In this document: one piece after another, positions 9,191-18,648 of the stretch
Position numbering within the stretch: the stretch's first letter is position 1
Layout: every line of letters starts with the position of its first letter
Assembly (NCBI RefSeq): GCF_001053095.1
Contig: NZ_CGBP01000014.1
Location: 1-64,000 of the forward strand
Source: Yersinia similis
GTDB taxonomy: Bacteria > Pseudomonadota > Gammaproteobacteria > Enterobacterales > Enterobacteriaceae
Direction: 5' to 3'
DNA length: 64,000 nt
Translations under genes and position numbers: made by a program
Notes under the pieces: generated by a model
What the model was told of the DNA's origin: nothing
Databases searched by the model: none
The model's input: only the letters and a program-made list of their open reading frames with translations

Positions 9191-9590
9191 AATCTTTATT
9201 TTTTGGGGAATGATGGATCTCTATTATATCGTTAGATATATATGGGTTAGCCTCTCTGTCGGTAAAATTCCCTTTGTCAGTGATATTAATAATTTTTTGC
9301 CCATGGACTTTTCTGATCTACTTATATATAGAGTTATTGTTATAGGTTCGATGCTAACCACCATTTCAGTGTTGTTTACTGCTTTTTTCTTTTTAAAAAA
9401 TAAAAAGATAGCGATAATGGCCGCTTTTATACAAGAGCCCTTTAGACTTATTTTTGGCGTGTACTCTATTTCATTGATACCTACATTTATCAATGCACTC
9501 GGTATGACTATATTAGTGACTAATCTATTTTTACTTGTTATTTCTGAGAGTTTAAAAATTTACACTTTGCTTATTGCCAGGAAGATGTAG
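9174..9590 (+). CDS. Hypothetical membrane protein with four predicted helices
   Basis: 138 residues, very hydrophobic, with about four transmembrane segments (around 8-28, 50-75, 80-105 and 110-133) and few charged residues outside the loops. No known motif. It overlaps the truncated upstream frame by 17 bases, so the two were probably translated together. Base composition is AT-rich like the rest of the island. It may be an accessory or immunity-type partner of the lost upstream gene, but that is only inference from the overlap. Confidence 0.55.
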   Translation: MNLKSKIFIFWGMMDLYYIVRYIWVSLSVGKIPFVSDINNFLPMDFSDLLIYRVIVIGSMLTTISVLFTAFFFLKNKKIAIMAAFIQEPFRLIFGVYSISLIPTFINALGMTILVTNLFLLVISESLKIYTLLIARKM

Positions 9591-9629
9591 CTCGAAGTAA
9601 CGTGGGTAGACATGTTTAATCTATTGAGC

Positions 9630-9663
9630 AAAAAAATGGTTTCCCGCATTATCGCGGGAAACC
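9630..9663 (-). terminator. Rho-independent terminator of the autotransporter gene
   Basis: A 10-bp perfect stem (GGTTTCCCGC and GCGGGAAACC) with a 6-base loop is followed, on the minus strand, by ATTTTTTTGC. It lies just beyond the autotransporter stop at 9682. On the plus strand the T tract is missing, so it acts mainly on the minus strand. Confidence 0.85.
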
Positions 9664-9681
9664 ACTCATCGGGTATGTTCT

Positions 9682-11961
9682 TTAGAAATTAATCCGGAAA
9701 CCGATATTAGCCATGATAGGTGACTCTACATGAGTCCCGTTGCGGTAATTGGCTTCGGCATAAACGGAAGTCTGTTTCGTCAGGTTGATATCCATGCCTA
9801 AACCATACTTCGCGGTATGTCCTGATAAATCATTATTAAAGTCGTTAACCTGATTGATCGTCACGGTATTTGATTTGATGAACTCTCGTTCAATAGCGAC
9901 TTTGGCGTAGGGGCGGATGACAGACCCATTATTCAGGTCAATCTTCGTTCCCAGATGTGTACCTATTTCACCTTTAGCTGAGCGGTTATTATCAATATTC
10001 GCTGTCATACCATTGTTCAGTGCAATATCTTTATCCTGTGCCGTGTAATAGCTGGTACGAACATAAGGCTCTACGAACCAATTATTAGACAGGCTATAGT
10101 GATAACCAGCTTCCAGTGAGCCACCGATTGCATTCTGGTTATAATCACTTTGTACTGAACCACCGTTGGTCATATGGGCATTCAGTGAGTTTTTAAAACG
10201 GTTTGCTTTAACGACGGCATCGACATAATAACCACTGTTATCGAAATAAGTACCGTAGGCACCCAAGCTATAACTATCAACAGTACTGTTCCCACCACGA
10301 GCATGTTTCACTCGGTTATTGCTATAAGAGGTAAAACCGCCCAAGACTAATTGGCCTGAAGACATTTCTAGCACTTTATCAGCGCCAATTTCAAAACCAT
10401 CTTGCTGCAAACGGTAAGCGGCATCATGAGCAGCATTGACCCGAGTATTGTTGGTTAAATAACGCCCCCAAACACTGGCGCCATCATCTTTATTATTATT
10501 TAAATCACCTTTACGAAAACGCAGATTCTGCATTTCACCATCGAAAATAAACTGGTTGGATGAGGCCATACTCAACACTGCTTCCGTTGATGGGGTTGTT
10601 TTCTCTTCAGGTTCGGGTTCAAGTTCAGTGCCTGTATTCAAACCTGAGCCTAAATACCACAGATTTCCGCCAGCCCGTGCGGAATTATCCCATGTATTCA
10701 AGCTATACACGTAAGTACCGCCATCGACTTCAATGATGTTAGCTCCAGAAATAGAAGCCAGTGTGAATGTTGCATCACCACTGAGATCGTGAATCAAGTC
10801 CAATGTGGTCATATCAGGTGAGGTGATCTCATGACCAGAGTCGTTAACTATCACCTTATGTTCCCCACTGGCGTTAGCGATGGTCATGAAGTTGCCTTTT
10901 CCCTCAGCAATAGAGGTATTGAATAGGAAGGAGCCAGAGCCGGAAAGCGTGCCGATGTTTAATGAAGCATATTGGTCGCCAGAACTTTGCTGGAAAACCA
11001 CTTCACCGCCATTCAATATTAGGTTATCCACTGTGGCATAGGCATTGTTATCCAGACTCGCGCGCACCATCAATGTTGTATCTTCACCGTTGAGAACGAC
11101 ATTCTCAGCGTAAGCACCATGAGTTGCTGCGGCATTCAGATAGACAGTGGCAGCGTCATTAACCTCCGTCAGACCGGTTAATTTAGCCTCGGCATATACC
11201 CAGGAATAACTGTGATCAAATAAGTGGGTATCCTGTGACTCACCGCCAGCTTTGACCACCTGAGTGGTCCTATCATAAAATGTGGCACCAATACTGTGAC
11301 CATTGGCTTCGATAGACTGCTTGCTGGCATCAACAAATACGGAGTCATGTGATGTGGCTTTGGTATCCCACCCTTTTGCCTCGTTTTTCATACCCCATAA
11401 CATTTCATATGACGTATCTTCATAGCGGCTATTGGTAATGACGGGATCAAATGGAAGGCTACCATCATTCAACGTCGTAACAAAAATTTGATCAGTCATG
11501 GCCATTTGGGTGGAAACAACGACCATTGAATTGCCTTTAGCCAGCGTCTGATCAGCCGATGTTGCCACCCACATCAGGCTATCGTTCAGCGTGGTATTTT
11601 CTGCACGGCCAGCATAGATTGTATCATCCGGAAAATGGTGAGCGCTTACAGTAAAGTGACTGTTGTTCACTTCGGTATAGCGAATGGTACCTGAGGCAAT
11701 TTGAGCAGAGAAATTCGCGTTAGAATTGTATAATTCATATCCTTCACCATTAAAGACAAAATGGTGATCTTCACTACCAGTAGTAACACCATCACCCAGC
11801 TTAATATTATGAAATTCACCCGCACCATATTTACTCTGTTCACAAATGTCAGTGACAGTATAATCAGTACATGAATCGGCGTTTGCGTTCATTGCTGTTG
11901 AGGTGTAAAGAATGGATGAAATGGCAATGCTAAGATAGGTTTTTTTAATATTGTATTTCAA
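9682..11961 (-). CDS. Autotransporter adhesin-type outer-membrane protein (type Va)
   Basis: A 759-residue protein. A signal peptide occupies about residues 1-28 (hydrophobic core LSIAISSILYTSTAM, cleavage near NANA). The passenger spans ~29-455 and is rich in Asn, Ser, Thr and Gly with short beta-strand periodicity, as in beta-helix passengers. A short acidic/proline linker (TELEPEPEEKTTPS) sits near 460, and a C-terminal beta-barrel over ~490-759 ends in GFRINF with the required terminal Phe. Two Cys occur close to the mature N terminus (DSCTDYTVTDICEQ). It resembles the Yersinia Yap autotransporters, but I cannot say which. Such proteins display their passenger on the cell surface, often for adhesion. 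Monocistronic, with its own terminator; it sits in the region that replaces yfeZ. Confidence 0.9.
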   Translation of the reverse strand: MKYNIKKTYLSIAISSILYTSTAMNANADSCTDYTVTDICEQSKYGAGEFHNIKLGDGVTTGSEDHHFVFNGEGYELYNSNANFSAQIASGTIRYTEVNNSHFTVSAHHFPDDTIYAGRAENTTLNDSLMWVATSADQTLAKGNSMVVVSTQMAMTDQIFVTTLNDGSLPFDPVITNSRYEDTSYEMLWGMKNEAKGWDTKATSHDSVFVDASKQSIEANGHSIGATFYDRTTQVVKAGGESQDTHLFDHSYSWVYAEAKLTGLTEVNDAATVYLNAAATHGAYAENVVLNGEDTTLMVRASLDNNAYATVDNLILNGGEVVFQQSSGDQYASLNIGTLSGSGSFLFNTSIAEGKGNFMTIANASGEHKVIVNDSGHEITSPDMTTLDLIHDLSGDATFTLASISGANIIEVDGGTYVYSLNTWDNSARAGGNLWYLGSGLNTGTELEPEPEEKTTPSTEAVLSMASSNQFIFDGEMQNLRFRKGDLNNNKDDGASVWGRYLTNNTRVNAAHDAAYRLQQDGFEIGADKVLEMSSGQLVLGGFTSYSNNRVKHARGGNSTVDSYSLGAYGTYFDNSGYYVDAVVKANRFKNSLNAHMTNGGSVQSDYNQNAIGGSLEAGYHYSLSNNWFVEPYVRTSYYTAQDKDIALNNGMTANIDNNRSAKGEIGTHLGTKIDLNNGSVIRPYAKVAIEREFIKSNTVTINQVNDFNNDLSGHTAKYGLGMDINLTKQTSVYAEANYRNGTHVESPIMANIGFRINF

Positions 11962-12349
11962 TGTAATAATACTCCAATTTATTTTTTAATTTCATTAAAT
12001 TTACGTATTCCACATTGATACGCTATAATTTTACATTGCTCATTAATGAGTGTAATTAATTGTTTTAATAGAGAGTAAACAATTAAATATTTATTTTCTT
12101 CTTATAAGGATTTTAACAAAATTATGTAGGGTGAAATATGGGAACGCATGCGGATTGTTGTAGGAAAAATCTTGTGTTGGCCCAAATTTTATTTGGACAG
12201 GTTTTTTAAATGATAAATTCTCGCAATTATCACAATAAAAATTGATCAAGATCATGGCGGAAAGGGGGATGTTTCTCAGGTGTTATGTATTGATAATAAT
12301 ACGACACCAAGAGTAAAAGAAATTTTAGGGGCGCTGATATAGATTTAAT
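11962..12349. promoter_or_regulatory. AT-rich upstream region of the autotransporter gene
   Basis: About 390 bases that must contain the promoter of the minus-strand autotransporter. The part next to the gene is extremely AT-rich, typical of H-NS-bound DNA. At 12242-12255 TTGATCAAGATCAT matches the FNR consensus (TTGAT-N4-ATCAA) at nine of ten positions, but it lies ~280 bases from the start codon, so its role is uncertain. Confidence 0.35.
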
Positions 12350-12387
12350 CCTACTCTCAGTACCGAGAAACGCTTGCTGAGAGTAGG
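12350..12387 (-). terminator. Hairpin downstream of the ygiW-like gene
   Basis: CCTACTCTCAG at 12350-12360 pairs perfectly with CTGAGAGTAGG at 12377-12387 (11-bp stem). On the minus strand it is followed by ATTAAATC, a poor T tract, so termination may be weak. The position just after the stop at 12403 supports a 3'-end role. Confidence 0.55.
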
Positions 12388-12402
12388 GAGTGGGGAAATT
12401 AA

Positions 12403-12816
12403 TTATTTAATCTTGGTGATGTTTTTTACATCGATTTCCACTGAGTTCCAGTCTTTATCTACTTTCCCTTCAATTTGCACTTTATCTTGTGGCGTAATGC
12501 TTTGGCCTCTCCAACGTTTGTCGTCAATCTCAACAGTAATAGTACCGGTGCTATCACGGAAAGTGTAAGTATCGTGGCCCAAACGAGCTTCGATGTTCCC
12601 TTGCAGGGTGACACGGGCATCATCACGCATGGTTTTGACTTTATCTACTGTAGTGCTGGAGGCGCTCGGGCCAGTGAATCCCCCCTGGGTAGCGGGTTGA
12701 GTTTGCGTGGTGGCCGGGCCATCAAAGCCGCCTTGTGTGGTGTTGCTAGCGCTTTGGGCCAGCAATGGGGTGCCACATAGCATAATGAGAGTTGCTGCCA
12801 AGGTTAGTTTTTTCAT
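12403..12816 (-). CDS. ygiW: YgiW/YdeI family periplasmic OB-fold stress protein
   Basis: 137 residues. A signal peptide (about 1-22) is followed by a low-complexity segment with two GGFxGP motifs (QGGFDGP, QGGFTGP), then the BOF/OB-fold domain with RDDARVTLQGNI, DTYTFRDSTGTITVEIDDKR and KVDKDWNSVEIDVKNI. These match E. coli YgiW closely. The family is periplasmic and linked to tolerance of peroxide, cationic peptides and other stresses. Here it stands alone, divergent from yfeY, and not in its E. coli context beside qseBC, so this could be a paralogue. Confidence 0.85.
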   Translation of the reverse strand: MKKLTLAATLIMLCGTPLLAQSASNTTQGGFDGPATTQTQPATQGGFTGPSASSTTVDKVKTMRDDARVTLQGNIEARLGHDTYTFRDSTGTITVEIDDKRWRGQSITPQDKVQIEGKVDKDWNSVEIDVKNITKIK

Positions 12817-13178
12817 CTTATTGCTCCTTCAATGAATGAATAATTCGTCTGAGGCCTGAGACTTGTAGAGGCCTCTTTGGTACTCAATGATAGACTAAAA
12901 TCTTAGTAAGAGTTTCTGGAACATCACTATTTGACTGGTTAATAGGGATTGACGTAGATTTTATCAATAGTGCCACAGTGGATTTTTTAGGAAAAAAGCC
13001 GATTAATTATGGTGTCTTACTTGTTATGGTTATTAAGGCAACAAGATAATGGCACTTTTCTACTGGCTCGCACTCAAACCACTGGTTATCACTTTTTAGC
13101 GATTCATATTGGGCTTCTGTGTGCTCTGAGTTGCAGAAACACTGATTGGATGTCGGGGTTATTTTTAAGGAGCGTTAG
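12817..13178. promoter_or_regulatory. ygiW/yfeY divergent intergenic region
   Basis: About 360 bases holding divergent promoters. The E. coli yfeY gene is a sigma-E target. A GGAACAT at about 12920 resembles a sigma-E -35 element, but I find no properly spaced -10, so no site is called. A strong Shine-Dalgarno AAGGAG precedes the yfeY ATG. Confidence 0.35.
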
Positions 13179-13790
13179 ATGAATATTCGCCCAAGGTTGT
13201 CTGGGGTGCGTTTGCTATTACTGAGTGCCCCCTTGTTGTTGGCCGGGTGTTCAACGGTGTCTGGTTTCTCTTGGTCAAGTTTATCGCCACTTAACTGGTT
13301 TAGCGGCAGTAGCAGTATGCAGGTGACTGATCAGGGGGTTGGGGGGATCACTGCCAGTACATTGTTGACGGAGAATGATATCAACGCTGGGTTGCAAGGT
13401 GGTTACCGTTTACGTAGCGGCATGGCCACCAACGATGGAAAACTCGTTTCTTTCTATCAGGCGCTGAAAGAGGATCAGATTAAGCTGGTTATCTCTGGGC
13501 AGCCTAAAGGGCTGGTAGAACGTATCGATGTTATGGATAAAAGTATCCCTAGCCAATGGGGGGTTACCATCGGAACGCCATTCAGCGATTTGTACAAAAA
13601 AGCATTTGGTGTCTGCCATAAAGGCAGTGGTGATGATGTCAATCAAGTAGAGTGCGTGGCACCAGAGAGTAAACACGTCAGCTATTTATTTAATGGCAAC
13701 TGGCATGGTCCTGAAGAGTTAATGCCATCAGATGATGCTTTGCAGCGTTGGACGGTGAGTAAGATTATTTGGCGCGCAAAAGGCGAATAA
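13179..13790 (+). CDS. yfeY: YfeY family (RpoE-regulated) lipoprotein
   Basis: 203 residues. The N terminus has a lipoprotein signal with lipobox LLAGC near residue 23 and Ser after the Cys, favouring transport to the outer membrane. The rest is a DUF1131-type domain (LLTENDINAGLQGGYRLRSG, then SQWGVTIGTPFSDLYKKAFG). Function is unknown; the E. coli orthologue is a sigma-E envelope-stress target. The order yfeY-yfeX matches E. coli. AAGGAG at 13167 sets the ATG at 13179. Confidence 0.88.
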   Translation: MNIRPRLSGVRLLLLSAPLLLAGCSTVSGFSWSSLSPLNWFSGSSSMQVTDQGVGGITASTLLTENDINAGLQGGYRLRSGMATNDGKLVSFYQALKEDQIKLVISGQPKGLVERIDVMDKSIPSQWGVTIGTPFSDLYKKAFGVCHKGSGDDVNQVECVAPESKHVSYLFNGNWHGPEELMPSDDALQRWTVSKIIWRAKGE

Positions 13791-13970
13791 GAATTAATTG
13801 TATTTTTTGCTATTATCACTTGGGCGCTACCTCTAGCGCCTTAATATTATTCCTATCCCTATATTACATTCTCTTCCCGCTTTATTTTGCGTTGCCGCAA
13901 GGTAATTTTAATCGTTTCAGTTATGATATTCAGCGTAACCAATACTGAAGTTTTAGTGAGGAAGAAAAGC

Positions 13971-14870
13971 ATGACTCAAGTTCAGAGTGGCATTCTGTTG
14001 GAGCACTGTCGTTTTGCCATCTTTATGGAAGCAAAAGTACAGGGGGAGTTAGATGCCATTCGCCTAGGATGCAAAAAATTCTGTCAATCATTGCAAGAGT
14101 TACAGCAACAATTTCCAGATGAGCATTTAGGTGCGGTGATCGCCTTTGGCTCCAATGTCTGGCACGACTTATCCAATGGACAGGGCGCGAAAGAGCTAAA
14201 ACCTTTTGTTCCATTGGGGAAAGGCTTAGCTCCCGCCACTCAGCGTGACCTGCTGATTCATATTCAGTCACTGCGTCAGGATATTAATTTTTCGTTGGCA
14301 CAAGCTGCGGTGGCGGCTTTTGGTAGCGCCATTGCGGTTGAAGAAGAAACGCATGGTTTCCGTTGGGTTGAGGAGCGTGATTTTACCGGCTTTATCGACG
14401 GAACCGAGAACCCGCAAGGCGATAAGCGCCCCGAAGTGGCCGTGATTGCCGATGGCGAAGAAGATGCCGGTGGCAGCTATGTGCTGGTTCAGCGTTATGA
14501 GCATAATCTGAACAAGTGGCAGCGTATTCCTGAAAATGAGCAAGAGAAAATTATTGGCCGCACCAAACTCGACAGCCAAGAGTTGCCATCAGATCAGCGC
14601 CCGGATACCTCTCATGTCAGCCGTGTTGATCTGAAAGAAAATGGCAAGGGCCTGAAAATTCTGCGCCAAAGCCTGCCTTATGGTCTCGCCAGTGGTAAAC
14701 ATGGGCTGTATTTTATCGCCTATTGCGCGCGCTTACATAATATCGAACAGCAATTGTTGAGTATGTTTGGTGATATAGATGGTAAGCACGATCAGTTGCT
14801 GCGTTTTAGCAAACCGGTTACCGGCAGCTATTATTTTGCACCATCACTGACGGCTTTATTGTCCCTGTAA
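13971..14870 (+). CDS. yfeX: Dye-decolorising-type heme peroxidase YfeX
   Basis: 299 residues, the same length as E. coli YfeX, when started at the ATG at 13971 ([16 protein letters not shown]); the open frame extends upstream to 13887 but that part is not conserved. The DyP signature GFIDGTENP (around residue 140) has the distal catalytic Asp, and the proximal heme His lies in [14 protein letters not shown] near 215. The C terminus [15 protein letters not shown] matches the family. It uses peroxide to oxidise porphyrinogens and dyes, and has been linked, with debate, to iron release from heme. Cytoplasmic. Its terminator hairpin was split by a palindromic element. Confidence 0.96.
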   Translation: MTQVQSGILLEHCRFAIFMEAKVQGELDAIRLGCKKFCQSLQELQQQFPDEHLGAVIAFGSNVWHDLSNGQGAKELKPFVPLGKGLAPATQRDLLIHIQSLRQDINFSLAQAAVAAFGSAIAVEEETHGFRWVEERDFTGFIDGTENPQGDKRPEVAVIADGEEDAGGSYVLVQRYEHNLNKWQRIPENEQEKIIGRTKLDSQELPSDQRPDTSHVSRVDLKENGKGLKILRQSLPYGLASGKHGLYFIAYCARLHNIEQQLLSMFGDIDGKHDQLLRFSKPVTGSYYFAPSLTALLSL

Positions 14871-14907
14871 ATCGGGGATGATTTGTCGAGCAAGATATAT
14901 CCCCGTT

Positions 14908-14930
14908 GGCCGGATTGATGAAATCCGGCC
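14908..14930 (+). repeat. Duplicated terminator hairpin, upstream copy
   Basis: GGCCGGATT and AATCCGGCC form a 9-bp stem, the same 23 bases as at 15098-15120. This copy, 38 bases after yfeX, lacks a T tract because the palindromic element follows directly. Confidence 0.8.
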
Positions 14931-14931
14931 T

Positions 14932-15096
14932 GAGGTTATTGACAAAGTGCCCGCGACGGAGAGAACAGGCAGATCGTAAAGACGCCGTAAATACATCCAT
15001 GTAGGCTCGAGCCGCGCCATCCTTGGCGCGGACTCTTTACTCTTCTGCCTATCCTCACCGTTCAAGAGTGAGTCATCGGGGTTTGTCAGCAGTCTG
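14932..15096 (+). repeat. YPAL-like ~165-bp palindromic element, copy 1
   Basis: An imperfect long palindrome centred on CCGCGCCATCCTTGGCGCGG. The arms carry GAGAACAGGCAGATCGTAAAG on one side and its diverged complement on the other. An inverted, nearly identical copy of the same length lies at 29435-29599. Size and shape fit the Yersinia palindromic (YPAL) family. It is flanked by 23-bp direct copies of the yfeX terminator hairpin. Confidence 0.8.
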
Positions 15097-15097
15097 T

Positions 15098-15130
15098 GGC
15101 CGGATTGATGAAATCCGGCCTTTTATTATT
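15098..15130 (+). terminator. yfeX terminator, intact copy
   Basis: The 9-bp stem GGCCGGATT/AATCCGGCC is followed on the plus strand by CTTTTATTATTT, a good T tract. This is probably the original yfeX terminator, now displaced ~190 bp by the palindromic element. Confidence 0.75.
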
Positions 15131-15157
15131 TATCACTCAGGGGATAGAGAGAAATAA

Positions 15158-16057
15158 TTACTGCAACGTAATAGCGTCACGTATTCTGTTAACCACGGTT
15201 TGCTTCTGTTCTTTGGTCAAGGCACGCAGTGGCAGGCGTGGGTTACCAGCATCAATACCATGTAATTGCATAGCGGCTTTACCGGCGGCAACACCACCAA
15301 ATTCAACCAGTACACGGATCAGCGCAATGACGTGATCCATTCCACGCTGTACCGCAACCTGATCACCCGCGTTAAAGTCAGCGATAATTTTATGGAACAG
15401 CGGAGCGGCATAGTTATAGGTGCTGCCAACAGCGCCAATAGCCCCGACAGCCAGGCCACCTGGCAGATGTTCATCAACGCCAAACGGGATATCAAATTTA
15501 CCGCCACTCACACGCAAACAGCGTTGAAACTCATACAAATCAGCATTATTGAATTTAATTCCTGACAAGTTAGGGATCTTGGATTCCGCTTTGATCAGAA
15601 ATTGTTCCATGTCCAAATTTACACCGGACATACCGGAATGGTAGTAATAAAAGCCCTTCGATGGTGCTGCCGCGGCTATTGCCTGACAATAAGCGATTAG
15701 GTCATCCAGATTACCCGGTTTAAAGAAACAGGGGCCGATGGCTGAGGTTGCGAATATATCCAGTGTTTCCGCATGACGAGAGAGATCAACCGCATCTTTA
15801 ATACTGAGAGCACCGGTGTGTAAGGTAATGCTCAGTTTGCCTTGAGCGGCGTTTACCCAGCGTTCAGCAATTTTCTTGCGCTCATCAACTGAGCAATGAA
15901 TGCCTTCGCCAGTGGTGCCACAGACATAAACGCCTTTCACACCGTCATTGACCAGATGCTCGGCAATTTGGTCAATGACCGGATAATTGACCTCGCCCTG
16001 TTCATCAAAGGGAGTGTGCGGAGCTGCGATCAGGCCGGTTAACTTTTTCATACGCAT
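15158..16057 (-). CDS. nanA: N-acetylneuraminate lyase NanA
   Basis: Splits N-acetylneuraminic acid into N-acetylmannosamine and pyruvate, the first cytosolic step of sialic acid catabolism. 299 residues of the DHDPS/NAL TIM-barrel family. Visible are GVYVCGTTGEG near residue 41 (the pyruvate-carboxylate-binding GTTGE), the YYYHSGMSGV segment near 137 with the catalytic Tyr, and the Schiff-base Lys in LSGIKFNN near 165. AAGGAT lies 9 bases before the ATG. It is the second gene of a nanE-nanA unit, divergent from nanK. Confidence 0.96.
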   Translation of the reverse strand: MRMKKLTGLIAAPHTPFDEQGEVNYPVIDQIAEHLVNDGVKGVYVCGTTGEGIHCSVDERKKIAERWVNAAQGKLSITLHTGALSIKDAVDLSRHAETLDIFATSAIGPCFFKPGNLDDLIAYCQAIAAAAPSKGFYYYHSGMSGVNLDMEQFLIKAESKIPNLSGIKFNNADLYEFQRCLRVSGGKFDIPFGVDEHLPGGLAVGAIGAVGSTYNYAAPLFHKIIADFNAGDQVAVQRGMDHVIALIRVLVEFGGVAAGKAAMQLHGIDAGNPRLPLRALTKEQKQTVVNRIRDAITLQ

Positions 16058-16113
16058 CCTTATAAACTGGGAGAGTGGAGGGTCCTGTGGGCCATAATCA
16101 ATAATGACGACAA

Positions 16114-16815
16114 TCAGTATTCGGTCAGTTTTTCTGTTTCACACTGCTTAATTGCATCGCAAAACCAACCGCAAATATGTTCTATACGAGTAATGGCGGA
16201 ACCGACCGTAACGGCATATGCCCCCGCTGATATTGCCGCCGCCGCCAGGGCCGGTGAATGGTAACGCCCTTCGGCAATGACCCTGCACCCGGCTTGCGCT
16301 AACTGTGTCACTAAGGCCAGATCGGGCTCGGTTGGCACGGTGGCTTGAGTGTAGCCGGAAAGGGTGGTGCCGATAAAATCAATCCCCAGATGATGAGCCA
16401 ACAGGCCGTCGTCAATATTGGAGGCATCGGCCATGGTCAGGCAGCCGGTTGCCCGCGCTCGCTGATATAAATCGGCCACGGAGACTGGGCGCTCACGGCA
16501 GGTAACATCAAAAGCAATAATATCTGCTCCGGCGGCACTTAGTGCATCGATATCTTCCAGCCAAGGGGTAATTCTGACCTCGGAGTCAGGCAAGTCGCGT
16601 TTAATAATGCCAATAATGGGGGCATCTGTAGCCCGACGTACTGCCTGGATGTTGCTGATGCCTTCAATTCGTAGACCGACAGCACCGCCCGCCAGTGCGG
16701 CACAGGCCATTGCCGCGACGATCTCAGGCGTATCCATGGCACTGCCGGGAACCGGTTGACATGAGGCGATAAGGCCATTTTGGAGCTTGTGGCGGAGATT
16801 GCTTAGATTGCTCAC
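16114..16815 (-). CDS. nanE: N-acetylmannosamine-6-phosphate 2-epimerase NanE
   Basis: Converts ManNAc-6-P to GlcNAc-6-P. The open frame extends to 16926, but the conserved protein starts at the GTG at 16815 ([20 protein letters not shown]), 233 residues, with GGAG nine bases upstream; the longer start would put the operator inside the gene. Family blocks include [24 protein letters not shown] with the conserved Lys, MADASN and [10 protein letters not shown]. The start-proximal GGAG is also the half-site of the operator at 16822-16858, so repression could block both initiation of transcription and ribosome access. Leads the nanE-nanA operon. Confidence 0.94.
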   Translation of the reverse strand: MSNLSNLRHKLQNGLIASCQPVPGSAMDTPEIVAAMACAALAGGAVGLRIEGISNIQAVRRATDAPIIGIIKRDLPDSEVRITPWLEDIDALSAAGADIIAFDVTCRERPVSVADLYQRARATGCLTMADASNIDDGLLAHHLGIDFIGTTLSGYTQATVPTEPDLALVTQLAQAGCRVIAEGRYHSPALAAAAISAGAYAVTVGSAITRIEHICGWFCDAIKQCETEKLTEY

Positions 16816-16821
16816 GGTCTT

Positions 16822-16858
16822 TAACTCCGATGTGAAATTATAAATGAAGTTTAACTCC
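16822..16858 (-). promoter_or_regulatory. Bipartite nan operator upstream of nanE
   Basis: On the minus strand GGAGTTAAACTTC (16858-16846) is followed by 17 bases and then the half-site GGAGTTA (16828-16822). The same arrangement and spacing precede nanK and nanT. Likely bound by the RpiR-type regulator encoded at 18765. Confidence 0.7.
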
Positions 16859-17042
16859 ATTATGTTAGATCGTTTATCCGTCGGGTGCAACGATAAGAAG
16901 GGTGATGTATGACGAAACTTTAGCAAATAGAGTGCTTTCCTGGCGCTGAGAACGTTATTAGTTATTGTGCCGTTGACCGCTAATTGCCGCGTTTGTATTT
17001 GTTAGGCATGTCGCTTCGTTAGCTCAGCCAACCTTCCTTTAA

Positions 17043-17079
17043 GGAGTTTAACTCCAAATTAAAAATAACAATGGAGTTA
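17043..17079 (+). promoter_or_regulatory. Bipartite nan operator upstream of nanK
   Basis: GGAGTTTAACTCC at 17043-17055 is palindromic apart from its centre. The half-site GGAGTTA at 17073-17079 follows after exactly 17 bases (30 bp start to start). Confidence 0.7.
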
Positions 17080-17150
17080 GTGCTAAAAGATTGGCATAGT
17101 TATCCATTCAGCGTGAGTAGACTCGTTAAGATACAAGAGGGTTACGCCAG

Positions 17151-18023
17151 ATGGGAAAAGGGTTAGCACTGGATATCGGTGGAACAAAAATTGCCGCCGC
17201 GGTGGTCACTGAGAGTGGCATGTTGATTGGCCGCCAGCAAATAGCAACACCACGAGGCGGTGCCGGACAACTGGCTGCCGCACTGGAAACACTGATAGCG
17301 CCTTACCGCCATCAGGTTGATTTTATTGCTGTTGCGTCAACGGGCATTATCAGCGGGGGCCGTCTGACGGCGCTCAATCCGGCCAATTTGGGCGGGCTGG
17401 CTGACTTCCCATTGTACGACTGTATTCGCTCTATCAGTGATCTGCCTTGTGTCCTGCTGAACGACGGTCAGGCTGCGGCATGGGCTGAATACCAGGCGCT
17501 GGGTGATAAAAATGACAATATGATGTTTGTGACCGTTTCCACCGGTGTGGGCGGCGGCATCATTTTGAATAAAAAACTGTTGGTCGGGCAACGTGGGCTG
17601 GCAGGGCATATCGGCCATACGCTGTCTGATCCTCATGGTGTTTTGTGTGGTTGCGGTCGCCGGGGATGTGTCGAGAGCGTGGCATCAGGCACTGCTATTG
17701 GGGCAGAAACCTTGGGGTGGAAGCAACCGGTATCGGCTGCCACGGTGTTTGACATGGCGCAGCAAGGGGATGCGCAGGCGGGAAAAGTCATTAACCGTTC
17801 TGCCGCAGCCATTGCTCAGATGTTGGCCGACATGAAGATGGCGCTGGATCTGGAGGTGGTTATTCTGGGGGGCAGTGTCGGGTTGGCGGTTGGCTACCTG
17901 GAGAGGGTGGTTGCCGCCCAGAAGACATTACCGGGTATTTACCGCGTCCCCGTACAAGAGGCACATCACCGTCAGGATAGTGGATTACTCGGGGCGGCAC
18001 TGTGGGCCAGAACGTCGTTGTGA
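17151..18023 (+). CDS. nanK: N-acetylmannosamine kinase NanK
   Basis: Phosphorylates ManNAc at C6, feeding NanE. 290-residue ROK-family sugar kinase. The N-terminal ATP loop is [13 protein letters not shown], the catalytic Asp lies in [14 protein letters not shown] near 105, and the GVGGGII loop is near 128. The ROK zinc site is [19 protein letters not shown] (one His and three Cys) near 155-173. An AGAGGG lies about 13 bases before the ATG. First gene of the plus-strand nan unit. Confidence 0.95.
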
Positions 18024-18071
18024 TCACGATCAGTGATATACCGTTATTGAGTCACTTACCGTTATCAGTAA

Positions 18072-18575
<504 letters not shown>

Positions 18576-18627
18576 TTATCTTTCTGATTTTATATCATAA
18601 GAAAAAACAGCGTCTTTGACATTTTTA

Positions 18628-18648
18628 CCCGGTCTTCCGGGTTTTTTT
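18628..18648 (+). terminator. Terminator after nanQ
   Basis: CCCGG and CCGGG with a TCTT loop, followed by seven T. It ends the nanK-nanQ transcript and separates it from the regulator gene. Confidence 0.85.

Noticed and set aside
13887-13970. Longer YfeX with a signal-like N terminus ([12 protein letters not shown])
   Set aside because: YfeX is cytoplasmic and starts at MTQVQSG in the family; the ATG at 13971 fits.
16816-16926. N-terminal extension of NanE to 16926
   Set aside because: The extension would cover the operator and is not conserved; the GTG at 16815 with GGAG upstream gives the normal protein.
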